DNA of 64,000 bases from Salinirussus salinus (GTDB taxonomy: Archaea; Halobacteriota; Halobacteria; Halobacteriales; Haloarculaceae). The DNA lies in assembly GCF_009831455.1 (NCBI RefSeq), contig NZ_WOWO01000001.1, positions 1-64,000 on the forward strand. The letters run 5' to 3'. The notes under the pieces are model-generated. The model worked only from the letters and a program-made list of their open reading frames with translations, was not told the origin of the DNA and ran no database searches. The stretch's first letter is position 1; each line of letters opens with the position of its first letter. This document shows, piece by piece, positions 27,025 to 36,309 of this stretch. The translations under genes were made by a program, and so were the position numbers.

Positions 27025-28521
27025 TCAGCGCATCCCCTCGAGCGCCTTGCCCGCCTCGAGCACACGCCTGTCCGCGAAGTGCTCCCCGACGAACATCACA
27101 CCCACCGGCAGCCCGTCGCCCGGCTCGACTGGCACCGAAAGGGCGGGGTGGCCGGTGGCGTTGAACGGGCAGGTGTTGGCGAGACAGCCCCAGGCGTCGT
27201 CGAGGAAGGCGTGGATGTCCTGGTCCGGGACGTACTTGTTGGGGAGCTGTGGCGTCGTCGGCATGGCGAGCACGTCGACCTCCGCGAGCAGGTCGTCGTA
27301 CGCGGCCGTCAACTCCGTGCGGAGGTTCATCGCCCTGGCGTAGTACGCCGAGTGGTACTGGTCGGCGGTGTAGGCCCCGAGCAGGAGATTGTACTTGTAG
27401 CTGGGCGGGAAGTCACCGCCCTGTGCGCGCCGGAACTTCCCGAAGGTCTCGACCCAGTCGGTGTTGTACCAGCCCTGCCAGTTGTGGCCGACCCCCTCGC
27501 CGCGGAACGCCGCGACGGTCCCCTCCGCGAGCGCGACCGTGTAGATGTCGGCAGCGTCGTCGTGGAGCGGCAGCGAGACCGGCTCGACCGTCGCGCCGGC
27601 TGCCTCGAGGGCGTCCAGTCCCTCACGGACCCGCTCGTTGACGGGGGCCTCGGCCTCCGGACGGGTGAACCCCTCCTCCAGCACGCCGACGGTCAGGCCA
27701 TCGGCCTCGCCGTCCAGGCGGGTGTACTGTGATACGGGCACTTCGTCGGGCTGGCGGGGATCCCGGGGGTCCTTGCCGGCCATCACCGATAGCGCTCGGC
27801 CGGTCGTCTCGACGTCTCGAGTGAGAGGACCGACGTGGTCGATGGTGTTCTCGATGCCGGCGATCCCCGTGTACGGCACCAGCCCGTGGGTGGGTTTGTG
27901 TCCGACCACGCCACACCAGGCGGCCGGGACGCGGATGCTCCCGCCCTGGTCGGCGCCGACCCCGAGGTCCGCCTCCCCCTCGGCGACGGCGATGGCGCTG
28001 CCGCCGCTTGACCCGCCGGAGAGATACTCGGGGTCGTGCGGGTTCAGCGTCGGCCCGAACGCGCTGGAGTGGCCGTTGCCGGTGAAGGCCATGTCGTCCA
28101 TGTTGGTCTTGCCGACCACCCGACCGCCGGCCGCGAGCAGGCGCGTGACCACCGTCGCGTCGCTTGCAGGGACGTAGCCCTCCAGTACCTGCGACCCGCA
28201 GGTCATCTCGACGCCCGCGACGGCGACATTGTCCTTCACCGCGATGTCCCACCCCGCGAGCGGGCCAGTCTCCGCCGTCTGGACCTCACACCGCGTAACC
28301 CAGGCGTTGTACGGGTCCTCGTAGGCGACCCGGCGGCCGCCCGTGACTTCGCGGTCCGGCGATGGCCGGGGGCTCCCGGCGTGCTCGCGGACCGTCTGGT
28401 AGGCGCTCAGGCCGTCGGCGATGCGCTCGCGAAAGGCCGTGACCTCCGCGTCGGTGAGGTCGAGGTGAAGCTGTTCGCCCAGCTCCCTGACCTCGCGCTC
28501 TGTCGGCGCTCGGAGCTGCAT
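27025..28521 (-). CDS. Amidase-signature family amidase, copy 2
   Basis: Paralog of the amidase at 24257-25804, also on the minus strand, and convergent with the ureohydrolase, whose stop is 34 nt away. Catalytic regions are AVKDNVAVAGVEMTCGS, YLSGGSSGGSAIAVAEGEADLGVGADQGGS and SVPVEPGDGLPVGVMFVGEHF at the end. 498 residues from ATG 28521, normal for the family. Shared N-terminal pattern PTEREVRELGEQLHLDL with copy 1 indicates a duplication followed by divergence, so the two probably accept different amides. Confidence 0.9.
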   Translation of the reverse strand: MQLRAPTEREVRELGEQLHLDLTDAEVTAFRERIADGLSAYQTVREHAGSPRPSPDREVTGGRRVAYEDPYNAWVTRCEVQTAETGPLAGWDIAVKDNVAVAGVEMTCGSQVLEGYVPASDATVVTRLLAAGGRVVGKTNMDDMAFTGNGHSSAFGPTLNPHDPEYLSGGSSGGSAIAVAEGEADLGVGADQGGSIRVPAAWCGVVGHKPTHGLVPYTGIAGIENTIDHVGPLTRDVETTGRALSVMAGKDPRDPRQPDEVPVSQYTRLDGEADGLTVGVLEEGFTRPEAEAPVNERVREGLDALEAAGATVEPVSLPLHDDAADIYTVALAEGTVAAFRGEGVGHNWQGWYNTDWVETFGKFRRAQGGDFPPSYKYNLLLGAYTADQYHSAYYARAMNLRTELTAAYDDLLAEVDVLAMPTTPQLPNKYVPDQDIHAFLDDAWGCLANTCPFNATGHPALSVPVEPGDGLPVGVMFVGEHFADRRVLEAGKALEGMR

Positions 28522-28742
28522 GGGCTTTCTGTGTCCGTCGCCGGCATAGTGGTTGGGGTGGCTCCGCCGGCCACCCGGCTGTCCCCGCTACCCCCCGGCT
28601 CCGGCCTTCGCCAGACGCGTGTCCTGAGAGGGCTTGCTGGCAACGTTTGCATTCTCGGCAACGCTTACGCCGGAATCGGTCGGGACGAGCCAGTGCGGGA
28701 GGGTCAAATATAGGTACCCCCGGAACGAGAAACGGATGTCCG
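28522..28742. other. Divergent promoter region between amidase 2 and the molybdo-hydroxylase FAD gene
   Basis: About 220 nt with no gene. An AAATATAG element at 28705-28712 is a plausible TATA box for the rightward FAD-subunit gene, with a short leader. No strong palindrome was seen. Confidence 0.5.
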
Positions 28743-29609
28743 ATGCCTAGCCTGAAACACGCCGCTCCGGCGACAGTGGAGGGTGCGTGCTCGCTGCTTG
28801 CGGAACACGGCGACGAGGCCGCAGTCCTCTCCGGTGGACAGAGCCTCGTCCAGGAGGTCCGCCAGCACGCCGCATCCTTCGACGTCGTCGTCGACATCAA
28901 CGGGATCGAGAACCAGTCCTACATCGAACGCGATGGGGACCAACTTCGGTTCGGCTGTCTGGTCAGACACGCCGATATCGAACACTCCGAGCTGGTCGCC
29001 GAGGCGAACCCGACACTCGCAGACGCGGCGGGGTCGATCGGCGACGTCCAGGTGCGCAACCGCGGCACCTTCTGTGGCGCGGTCGCCCAGGCGGAACCGG
29101 CCGGCGACCCACCGACAGTCCTCACCCTGTTCGACGCCGACGTCGTGGTGGTCGGCACCGGCGGCGAGCGCGTCGTCAGCGGACGGGAGTTCTACGAGGC
29201 CCCCCGCGAGACCGCGCTCCGGCCCGACGAACTGGTCCGGGAACTCCGGTTCCCGATTCTCGGCGATGGGACGGGCGCTGCATACGAGAAGTGGACGCCG
29301 GCCGAGGGGTCGTACCCGGTCGCCGCGGTCGGCGCGCTGGTCGAACTCGAGGAGGGGACCGTCTCCGACGCCCGTCTGGTCACCGGCGCGCTCGAGGGCG
29401 GTCCAACGCCGATGCCCGGGGCGGCCGCGGGGCTGGTCGGCGAGGAACCGACCGACGACTCTCGGACTGTGGCCGCGCGGACGCTCGGCGAGAACGCCGA
29501 GCCCGAGGCGGACTTCGAAGGGTCGACGGAATTCAAGTCCGAACTGGCGGCGACGATGGCCAAGGACGCCCTCGACACCGCCGTCGAGCGGGCGCGGGGG
29601 GCGGAGTGA
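28743..29609 (+). CDS. Molybdo-hydroxylase FAD-binding medium subunit (CoxM/XdhB-like)
   Basis: Carries FAD and passes electrons from the 2Fe-2S subunit to an acceptor in a xanthine-dehydrogenase-family complex. FAD-PCMH motifs are VLSGGQSLV in the N-terminal subdomain and GSIGDVQVRNRGTFCGAVAQAEPAGD in the second, followed by the CO_deh_flav_C domain. 288 residues. ATG 28743 gives the family-typical start MPSLKHAAPATVEGA. Its stop is 2 nt before the 2Fe-2S subunit gene. The catalytic large subunit is presumably the separate gene at 21625-24078, the only one in the window. Confidence 0.9.
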   Translation: MPSLKHAAPATVEGACSLLAEHGDEAAVLSGGQSLVQEVRQHAASFDVVVDINGIENQSYIERDGDQLRFGCLVRHADIEHSELVAEANPTLADAAGSIGDVQVRNRGTFCGAVAQAEPAGDPPTVLTLFDADVVVVGTGGERVVSGREFYEAPRETALRPDELVRELRFPILGDGTGAAYEKWTPAEGSYPVAAVGALVELEEGTVSDARLVTGALEGGPTPMPGAAAGLVGEEPTDDSRTVAARTLGENAEPEADFEGSTEFKSELAATMAKDALDTAVERARGAE

Positions 29610-29611
29610 CG

Positions 29612-30127
29612 ATGGCCAGTGCGGACGAGCCGCCTGTCCCCGAATCGGAGGTCTCGGTCAGCCTCACGCTGAACGGGAGCGAGGTGACCCGGACTGTCGA
29701 GGCCGGGACGCTACTCTCGACGTTTCTCCGCGAGGGGGAGTTTCTGACCAGCGTCCACCGGGGCTGTGAGAGCACGCGCTGTGGCGCCTGTACCGTGTTG
29801 CTCGACGGCGACCCGGTGAAATCGTGCAACGTGCTCGCCGTCCGGGCCGACGGGAAGGAGCTCACGACGGTCGAGGGGCTGGCCGACGACGACGGGAGTC
29901 TCCACCCCGTCCAGCAGTCCTTCTGGGACACCCACGGGCTGCAGTGTGGCTACTGCACTCCGGGGATGGTGCTCAACGCCGTCTCGCTACTCGAAGAGAA
30001 CGACGACCCCGGCGTCAACGAGATCCGGGAACGGATCTCCGGAAACATCTGCCGGTGTACGGGGTACACGAAGATCGTCGAGAGCGTCAAGAACGCAGCA
30101 GCCGACGCAGACACGGACGGGAAGTAG
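29612..30127 (+). CDS. Molybdo-hydroxylase 2Fe-2S small subunit (CoxS/XdhC-type ferredoxin)
   Basis: Electron-transfer subunit with two 2Fe-2S clusters. Plant-type cluster cysteines are C52, C57, C60 and C72 (GCESTRCGAC then SC). The second cluster is C112, C115, C147 and C149 (QCGYCTPGM and ICRCTGY). 171 residues from ATG 29612, immediately after the FAD gene, with a short acidic N-terminal extension before the ferredoxin domain typical of haloarchaea. A longer frame running back to 28787 is a shadow inside the FAD gene. It completes the L-M-S set with the distant large subunit. Confidence 0.93.
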   Translation: MASADEPPVPESEVSVSLTLNGSEVTRTVEAGTLLSTFLREGEFLTSVHRGCESTRCGACTVLLDGDPVKSCNVLAVRADGKELTTVEGLADDDGSLHPVQQSFWDTHGLQCGYCTPGMVLNAVSLLEENDDPGVNEIRERISGNICRCTGYTKIVESVKNAAADADTDGK

Positions 30128-30186
30128 CTGAGGACGTCAGGGAGAGTGGGATATTCGAGGTGCCGGTCCCATGCTCCCCGGACGAC

Positions 30187-31203
30187 TCAGGCGTCCAGTT
30201 CGTCGATGACGCCCTCGGAGAACAGCTCGAGACTGTCGAGCTCGCCGCGCTCCTCGTTCTCGAAGGCGAGCAGCCCGAAGTGGTCGACTCCCGACTCCCG
30301 AAGTCTGGCGACGTGAGCCCGGCACTCGTCGGGGGTACCGGCGATGGCGAACTGTTCGGTGACCGGGCGGGGGATCGCTTCGCGGAGTTCACGCGGCGAG
30401 CAGTCCGGGATGTCGTCGATGGCCTTGACCCGCTCGGCGAGGTCGGCGTCGATCCCGATGGCCTCCAGCGCGGGCAGGGGCGTCTTGTCGACGATCCGTC
30501 CGACGAGCGGGTTGACCCCGTCGAGGGCTACCTCGCGGTCGTCGGCGACCGAGAGAAACGCCCAGCAGACCAGGTCGACCTCCTCCATCGAGCGCCCGGC
30601 CTTCTCGGCGCCCGCTGCGACGTTCTCTCTGGCGTAAGCCATTCCCTGGACGCTTGCCAGCCCCGCCCCCGCGAGCACGCCGTCGCCGCGGAAGCCGCCG
30701 AGACCGAGCATCCCCGGGCCCCGGCCGGCGACGTAGACCGGCACCTCCGAGACTGGAGCGACGTCGAGGTCGGCGCCGTCCAGCGCGAACTCCGGCCGGT
30801 CCACGTGAACGGTCTCGCCGTCCAGAAGCCGGTTGGTGGCCTCGATGGCGTCGCTGAGGGTTCCGACCGGGTCTTCCTGGTCGTACCCCAGGGGGTCCAG
30901 GGCAATTCCGGAGCCGCCGCCAAAGCCGAGCCACGCCCGGCCGTCCGAAACCCGGTCGAGCGTGGCGACCGCCGCCGCGGTCATCGCGGGGTGGCGCGTG
31001 TACGGGTTGGTGACGCCCGGCCCCAGACCGAGGTCTGTCGAGTTGCGGGCCGCAAGCGTCAGTAGCGAGTAGGTGTTGTGGTTCAGCCGTTCGTCGCCGA
31101 CGAGGAGGTTGTCGTAGCCGAGGTCACCGTCGATCCGTCTGGCGGCCTCGGCCACGTAACCCGGGTCGGCGTGATTGGCGAGACTCGCCGTGAAGGTGGG
31201 CAT
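30187..31203 (-). CDS. LLM-class F420-dependent oxidoreductase (luciferase-fold)
   Basis: Probable F420- (or flavin-) dependent hydride-transfer enzyme with a TIM-barrel luciferase-like fold. Similarity to methylene-H4MPT-reductase-like proteins is seen in MPTFTASLANHADP, LGLGPGVTNPYTRHPAMTAAAVATLD and GRAWLGFGGGSG, and the C-terminal segment has IAGTPDECRAHVARLRESGVDHFGLL. 338 residues from ATG 31203. Convergent with the 2Fe-2S subunit gene and divergent from the binding-protein gene. Its role in the island could be a redox step on the pathway or an unrelated F420 reaction; substrate unknown. Confidence 0.85.
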   Translation of the reverse strand: MPTFTASLANHADPGYVAEAARRIDGDLGYDNLLVGDERLNHNTYSLLTLAARNSTDLGLGPGVTNPYTRHPAMTAAAVATLDRVSDGRAWLGFGGGSGIALDPLGYDQEDPVGTLSDAIEATNRLLDGETVHVDRPEFALDGADLDVAPVSEVPVYVAGRGPGMLGLGGFRGDGVLAGAGLASVQGMAYARENVAAGAEKAGRSMEEVDLVCWAFLSVADDREVALDGVNPLVGRIVDKTPLPALEAIGIDADLAERVKAIDDIPDCSPRELREAIPRPVTEQFAIAGTPDECRAHVARLRESGVDHFGLLAFENEERGELDSLELFSEGVIDELDA

Positions 31204-31359
31204 ACACGACCCACCGGCTGACGGACACATGTACCTTTCGAGGCCCTGTCATCGTTCGGGTGACGGGTGGACGATCACTCGTTCAATAACGCAATCGGGT
31301 AGACAGTACCGGGGTTATTTGCGCGTCAGGTTCGCCAATCGGCAATAATTACGCACAAA

Positions 31360-31367
31360 ATTTAAAA
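31360..31367 (+). promoter_or_regulatory. TATA box for the BMP-family binding-protein gene
   Basis: ATTTAAAA lies about 34 nt upstream of ATG 31398, giving a leader of only a few nucleotides. Confidence 0.5.
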
Positions 31368-31397
31368 GGGGTGACCCATCACTGATAGACGGAACGA

Positions 31398-32558
31398 ATG
31401 GAGTCACGACGCTCGATACTCAGGAAAGCGGGAGCAGCAAGTGTAGCTATCACAGCCGGACTCGCAGGCTGTACCGGCGGTGACGATTCCGGCGATGGTG
31501 GGTCCACCGATGGCGGCGGCGGTGGCGGTGGTGGGTCCGGTGACGACACAGTCACCGCGGCCTACGTGTACAACGAGCCGATCTCGGACCTCGGCTGGGT
31601 CCACACCCACGAGGTCGTCCGGCAGTCGCTCGTCGACGAGCTGGACTGGTACGAGACCCAGGTCGTCGAGGACGTCGCGCCGTCGGAGGCGGAGTCGACC
31701 TTCGAAACACTCGCCGAGGAGGGTGTCGACGTGGTCGAGGCCGCGACGTTCGACTACGGAACCCCGGCGGCAGCGGTCGTCCAGGAGTACGACGACATCT
31801 ACATCGAGACGCCCCGGATGGTTCCCGTCGAGGGGTACGAGGGAGCGCAGCTCGGCTACTACCTCGGCCAGCTCGAGGACGCCTGCTACGCGACGGGTGT
31901 GGGTGCCGGAATGTTGACCGAATCGGACGTGCTCGGCTACGTGATGCCCTTCTCGATCGCGAGTACGGTCACGGAGCTCAACGCGCTCATGCAGGGGGTC
32001 AGAAGCGTCAACGAGGACGCGACGATCATCGTCCGGTTTACCGACACCTGGTACGACCCGGCCGCCGAGCGACAGGCCGCAGAGGCGCTGGTCGACGAGG
32101 GCGCCGACGTGCTCGGGTACCGGGTGAGTACTCCGACGACGATGGAGGTCGCTGCGGAAAACGACGTCTGGAGTTACGGCTACGCCGACTCCTTCGTCGA
32201 CACCGACATCGCCTACGACAAGTACATCACGAGCAGGATGTGGGATTGGACGCCGTTCTACCGGCAGACAGCCGAGGCCGCCCGCGAGGGGTCCGCGGGC
32301 GACCTCGACCGGTTCAACGTCGAGGGCTTCCGGGGCAACTACTTCGGCTTCGCCGAGGGCGGTGTCACCCTGGACGACTACGGCTCGGGGGTCCCCTCGG
32401 ACGTGGCGGACGCGATGGACGAGGCGGTCAGCCAGCTCGAGAACAACGACCTGACCGGGTCGGACATTTTCGAGGGGACCCAGTACAGCGACATGTCGGC
32501 CTACGAGCGCGTCTCGACGGCGTCGGAGTACGTCGACGGGATCCAGGCGAACAACTGA
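31398..32558 (+). CDS. BMP-family ABC transporter substrate-binding lipoprotein, TAT-exported
   Basis: Extracellular capture protein of the BMP/PnrA class, usually for nucleosides, purines or autoinducer-like compounds. Twin-arginine-type signal (SRRSILRKAG), hydrophobic core, lipobox LAGC and a Gly/Asp-rich tether precede the mature domain beginning TVTAAYVYNEPISDLGW. Later BMP features include FETLAEEGVDVVEA and YGYADSFVDTDIAYDKYI. 386 residues. No transporter gene is adjacent; the matching permeases (41154-43278) and two-domain ATPase (47864-49501) lie 9 and 16 kb away, so this looks like a scattered single system. Confidence 0.9.
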   Translation: MESRRSILRKAGAASVAITAGLAGCTGGDDSGDGGSTDGGGGGGGGSGDDTVTAAYVYNEPISDLGWVHTHEVVRQSLVDELDWYETQVVEDVAPSEAESTFETLAEEGVDVVEAATFDYGTPAAAVVQEYDDIYIETPRMVPVEGYEGAQLGYYLGQLEDACYATGVGAGMLTESDVLGYVMPFSIASTVTELNALMQGVRSVNEDATIIVRFTDTWYDPAAERQAAEALVDEGADVLGYRVSTPTTMEVAAENDVWSYGYADSFVDTDIAYDKYITSRMWDWTPFYRQTAEAAREGSAGDLDRFNVEGFRGNYFGFAEGGVTLDDYGSGVPSDVADAMDEAVSQLENNDLTGSDIFEGTQYSDMSAYERVSTASEYVDGIQANN

Positions 32559-32678
32559 GGCGACCGGCGCGGTCGACTCACCTGTTTGCGGTCCGAACGC
32601 CCACGAGCGGCCGGTCCGTATCGCGCGTCCACCGCGCCCGGCGGCAGGTTTATGCCCGGAAGCGGCAAACTGGGGGCG

Positions 32679-34106
32679 ATGCCAGAGCTCCTCATCGAGG
32701 GCGGCACAGTGGTAACGCAAAACGCCGACCGGGAGGTCATTCGCGACGGCGCCGTGGCCATCGAGGGCGACCGGATCATCGCCGTCGGGACGACCGCCGA
32801 CCTGAACGACCGGTACGACCCCGACCGGCGGCTCGACGCCTCGGGCACGGCCGTCATCCCGGGGCTGGTGAACCCTCACACCCACGTCTCGGACATCCTG
32901 CTCCGGGGCAGCTGTGGCACCGACCGGGGGCTGTACGACTGGCTGTTCAACGTCAAACAGCCCGGGATCGCACGGATGACCGCCGAGGAGCACGAACTCG
33001 CCGCGGCGCTGTACTGCGCGGAGGCGCTCTCGGCCGGCGTCACCACCTTCGTCGAGAACGACGCCGAAATGCTGCTCGGCGAGACCGACGCGATGACCGC
33101 GAAGTTCGATGCCTACGAAGCGGCCGGGCTCCGGAGCATCTACGCCCGTGGGATCCGTGACCTGCCGGTGGACGACGACTTCCAGGGGCTAGTCGACCGC
33201 GTCGCCGGGCGCGACCCCTCGGTCGAACACCCCGACCAGGAGCGGTACGTCGAACCGCTCGAGGACTGGCTCGAGGAGCTCGCACGGCTGCACGACGACT
33301 ACCACGGAAGCGCCGACGGCCGCCACGAAATCTGGGTCGCGCCGGTCGTCATCGAGGGGATGACCGACGAGGGGCTCCGGGAGGCCTACCGCTTTGCCGC
33401 CGCCCGCGACGTGATGACCACTATCCACACCGCGGAGGCTCCCGGACAGGCCGAGGGGTGGCTGTCGCCGGTCGAACACCTGCGGAACGTCGGTTCGCTG
33501 GGCGAACACGCCCTCCTCGCTCACTGTGTCCACATCGACGAGCGGGATGTCCGCCTGCTCGGGGAGACTGACACCCGGGTGGCACACAACATCGCCTCGA
33601 ACATGGCGCTTGGCAACGGCTTCGCCCCGGTGGGGGCGATGCGCAGCCACGGTGTCACCGTCGGGCTCGGGACGGACAACGCCATCCTCAGCGACACTGT
33701 CAACCCGCTGGCCGACCTCCGGCTGGCTGCGATGGCTCACAAGGGCCACCACACCGACCCCGGCGTCCTCCCGGCGGAGGCGGCCCTCGATATGGTCACC
33801 ATCGAGGCCGCCCGGTCGATGCGGAAAGGCGAGGAACTCGGCTCGCTGGAGGCCGGCAAGCGGGCCGACGTGGTCGTGCTCGACCTCGACCTGCCACACC
33901 TCACCCCCGTCCCGGATGCCGTCAACGCGGTCGTCTACCAGACGCTGGGTTCGGAGGTCGAAACGGTCCTCTGTGACGGGGAGGTCGTCGTCGAGGGCGG
34001 GGTCCCCACCGGCGTCACAGAGGCCTATCCCGACCTCCACGCACGGGCGACGGCGGCCGCGGAGCGCATCGTGGAGGCCTCGGGGATCGCCGAAGGCGAA
34101 CGCTGA
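32679..34106 (+). CDS. Amidohydrolase, guanine-deaminase/chlorohydrolase/SsnA-like
   Basis: Zinc-dependent hydrolase that deaminates or dechlorinates a ring, as in guanine, cytosine, methylthioadenosine or triazine deaminases. Metal ligands are HTH in PHTHVSD, H in TIHTAEAPGQ, H in LLAHCVHIDE and D in GLGTDNAIL. Starts with the typical beta-sandwich MPELLIEGGTVVTQNADREV. ATG 32679 is 29 nt downstream of GGTTTATG, giving a leaderless message; 32652 is an alternative start. 475 residues. Convergent with hyuB. A natural early step in breakdown of an amino-substituted heterocycle (inference). Confidence 0.88.
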   Translation: MPELLIEGGTVVTQNADREVIRDGAVAIEGDRIIAVGTTADLNDRYDPDRRLDASGTAVIPGLVNPHTHVSDILLRGSCGTDRGLYDWLFNVKQPGIARMTAEEHELAAALYCAEALSAGVTTFVENDAEMLLGETDAMTAKFDAYEAAGLRSIYARGIRDLPVDDDFQGLVDRVAGRDPSVEHPDQERYVEPLEDWLEELARLHDDYHGSADGRHEIWVAPVVIEGMTDEGLREAYRFAAARDVMTTIHTAEAPGQAEGWLSPVEHLRNVGSLGEHALLAHCVHIDERDVRLLGETDTRVAHNIASNMALGNGFAPVGAMRSHGVTVGLGTDNAILSDTVNPLADLRLAAMAHKGHHTDPGVLPAEAALDMVTIEAARSMRKGEELGSLEAGKRADVVVLDLDLPHLTPVPDAVNAVVYQTLGSEVETVLCDGEVVVEGGVPTGVTEAYPDLHARATAAAERIVEASGIAEGER

Positions 34107-34119
34107 ACAGCGCCGGTGT

Positions 34120-36309
34120 CTACAGCGAGAGCCGGCTGACCAGCGCCGGGTCCTCCCGCTTTGCCACCTCGGTGTCGAGCAGCGTCCCACACTCCGGGCA
34201 GAGGAACTTCCGGAGGCAGTACTCCGCGGAACCGCCGGTCGCCGTGCCCGCCGCCGAGAGCGACTCCTCGGCGACGGCCACCTCGCCCTTCCAGTGGTCG
34301 TCCGCGCGACCGACGGGGATACCACAGCCCTCACACGCGGCGTAGGGGACGTCCTCGCCGTCGACCTCGACGGCTACGTTCGCGCCCAGCCGGTAGGGGG
34401 TGGACTCGGTGTCCTCGGGAGCAGCAGCGGCGGCGTCCGCCTCCGCCGGCAGGTCCGCCGCCTCGAGGCGCTCGCGGTAGCGGTCCTCGCGGGCCTGCTG
34501 GGCCGACCCGGTGATGGTGCCCTCGTCGTCGACGGGAACGCAGTAGACCTCCCGGGCCGTCTCCGGGGCGACCTTCCCTTCTGCGACGTCCTCGGCGACC
34601 GACTCGGGCTCCCGGTCCAGCGGGTCGCCGTACCCGCCGCTGCCGGGCAGCCGGACGTGGAACGCGTCGTCGTCCCCGAGGGTGTCGACCCCCCAGCGGA
34701 CGTGTTCGGGCTCCGGCAGTGACTCCTCGGTCGGCGGGAAGGGGCCGTCCCCGGAGAGGTCGGCGTCCCGGTAGGTGGCGTAGTCGACGTTCGCACCCGG
34801 GTAGCCGCCGAAGACTCCCGTCGAGTGGGGGAGGTCGATCCCCCGTCCCATGGTCACGACGTCGAGCTTCTCGAAGTCCTCCTCGGCAGCGGGTGTGACG
34901 GCGAACTCGTGGCCGAGCCCGCCGCGGTGTTCGCCGGCACCGCCGGAGTCCGCGACGAACCGGCGGTAGAGGTACAGCAGCGGGAGCACCGCCTCGTGGC
35001 GCTCGGCGTTGCCCCACCGCGCGACGATGTTGACCACCTCGCCGCCGAGGTCGACGCCGTCGTCGAAGGCCCGCGCGCCGCCGGCGCCGGCGAAGGTGTC
35101 GGTCAGCGCCTCGACCTGCGTGCCGTCCCCGTGGTCGATCTCCAAGGCGATGTGACAGTGGGCGCCGTGCCAGACGCCGGTCGCGCGGTCGGCGTAGGCC
35201 TCGCTGGCGCCGAGTAACTTCGAGACCGCGAGCGTCGACAGCGAGTTACACATCTGGAGTGTTCCGATCGTCGCGATGGAGATCGGTGCCGGTCGCTCGG
35301 CGTTGACGATCGTCCCCTTCGGGGCGTCCACGTCGATGGCACGGAAGATCCCGTCGTTCCAGGTCATGTCGTGACAGAGCAGCGGCAACAGGGGCGCGAT
35401 GACGCCACCAACCGTCCCGATCTCCGTGCAGTTGAACCCCACCTCGCTCTGTTCGTCGGTGCCGGCGAAATCGAACCGCAGCGAGTCGCCCTCCTTCTCG
35501 AGGGCGAGCTGGACGGTAAACGAACGGTCCTCGCTGGCCGAATCGAGGTACTGGCGTTCCTCCCACCGGCCGTCCGGGAGTTCCCGCAGCCGCTTGCGGA
35601 GTTTCTTCTCGGACTGCTCGATGAGCTGTTCGCCGACGTACTCGACGGTCTCCGGGGAGTACTCGTCCATCAGCCCCTGGAGGCGGTCCTTGGCGACGTT
35701 GTTGGCGGCGATCTCCGAGCGGAGGTCGAGTTCGACCATCCCCGGGTCACGGCTCATGTTCAGGATCGTCTCCAGAACGTCGTCGCGCATCTCTCCACCT
35801 TCGATCAGCTTCATCCCCGGCGTCTGGAACCCCTCGTGGAAGATGGTCGTCGCGTTCGGCGAGAACCCTCCAGGGTCGACGGCGCCGATGTCGGCCACGT
35901 GGACGAAACTCGCCGAGAACGCCTGGAGTTCGCCCTCGTAGAAGATCGGACAGATGATGTAGACGTCCGGCGGGTGTAGCGCCGCCGTGTACGGGTCGTT
36001 GAGGATGAACATGTCGCCCTCCTCGATGTCGCCCTCGAAGCGGTCGATGATGTGTTTGGTCGCCTCCGAGGCACCCAGGTAGTGGTGCAGAAATCCCACC
36101 CCGCCGGTCAGCAGCGAGCCGTCTTTGGTGTACAGCGCGACCATCAGGTCGTGGCCCTCGTTGGTGTTCGGGGCGCCGGAGACGCGCTTGAGCGCCTCGA
36201 CGGCCTCGTCGGTGACCCGCACCAGCCGGTGTTTGATGATCTGGAAGGTGACCGGGTCCAGCCCCTCCACGCTCAGGTCGATGTCGTCGGTCGGTTCAGT
36301 GTCACTCAT
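34120..36309 (-). CDS. Hydantoinase B/acetone-carboxylase-alpha-like subunit with C-terminal zinc-ribbon extension
   Basis: One half of an ATP-dependent HyuAB-type complex (hydantoinase, oxoprolinase, caprolactamase, acetone or acetophenone carboxylase). 729 residues, longer than a standalone HyuB. The core is typical (DPVTFQIIKHRLVRVTDEA, IEEGDMFILNDPY, FVHVADIG, GGLGHEF). The last 100 residues add a domain with two CxxC pairs (CEGCG and CPECG) separated by a conserved WKGEV segment, resembling the acetone carboxylase gamma subunit. This raises the chance that the complex is a carboxylase rather than a hydantoinase. Its ATG overlaps the hyuA-like stop by eight bases. Confidence 0.85.
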   Translation of the reverse strand: MSDTEPTDDIDLSVEGLDPVTFQIIKHRLVRVTDEAVEALKRVSGAPNTNEGHDLMVALYTKDGSLLTGGVGFLHHYLGASEATKHIIDRFEGDIEEGDMFILNDPYTAALHPPDVYIICPIFYEGELQAFSASFVHVADIGAVDPGGFSPNATTIFHEGFQTPGMKLIEGGEMRDDVLETILNMSRDPGMVELDLRSEIAANNVAKDRLQGLMDEYSPETVEYVGEQLIEQSEKKLRKRLRELPDGRWEERQYLDSASEDRSFTVQLALEKEGDSLRFDFAGTDEQSEVGFNCTEIGTVGGVIAPLLPLLCHDMTWNDGIFRAIDVDAPKGTIVNAERPAPISIATIGTLQMCNSLSTLAVSKLLGASEAYADRATGVWHGAHCHIALEIDHGDGTQVEALTDTFAGAGGARAFDDGVDLGGEVVNIVARWGNAERHEAVLPLLYLYRRFVADSGGAGEHRGGLGHEFAVTPAAEEDFEKLDVVTMGRGIDLPHSTGVFGGYPGANVDYATYRDADLSGDGPFPPTEESLPEPEHVRWGVDTLGDDDAFHVRLPGSGGYGDPLDREPESVAEDVAEGKVAPETAREVYCVPVDDEGTITGSAQQAREDRYRERLEAADLPAEADAAAAAPEDTESTPYRLGANVAVEVDGEDVPYAACEGCGIPVGRADDHWKGEVAVAEESLSAAGTATGGSAEYCLRKFLCPECGTLLDTEVAKREDPALVSRLSL

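Noticed and set aside
28787-29611. Apparent long N-terminal extension of the 2Fe-2S subunit
   Set aside because: This is an alternate frame inside the FAD-subunit gene, Arg-rich and unlike a haloarchaeal protein. The ferredoxin domain starts properly at ATG 29612.
31404-32993. 529-codon minus-strand frame
   Set aside because: Antisense to the BMP binding protein and the amidohydrolase start; it is a composition artefact with no motifs.
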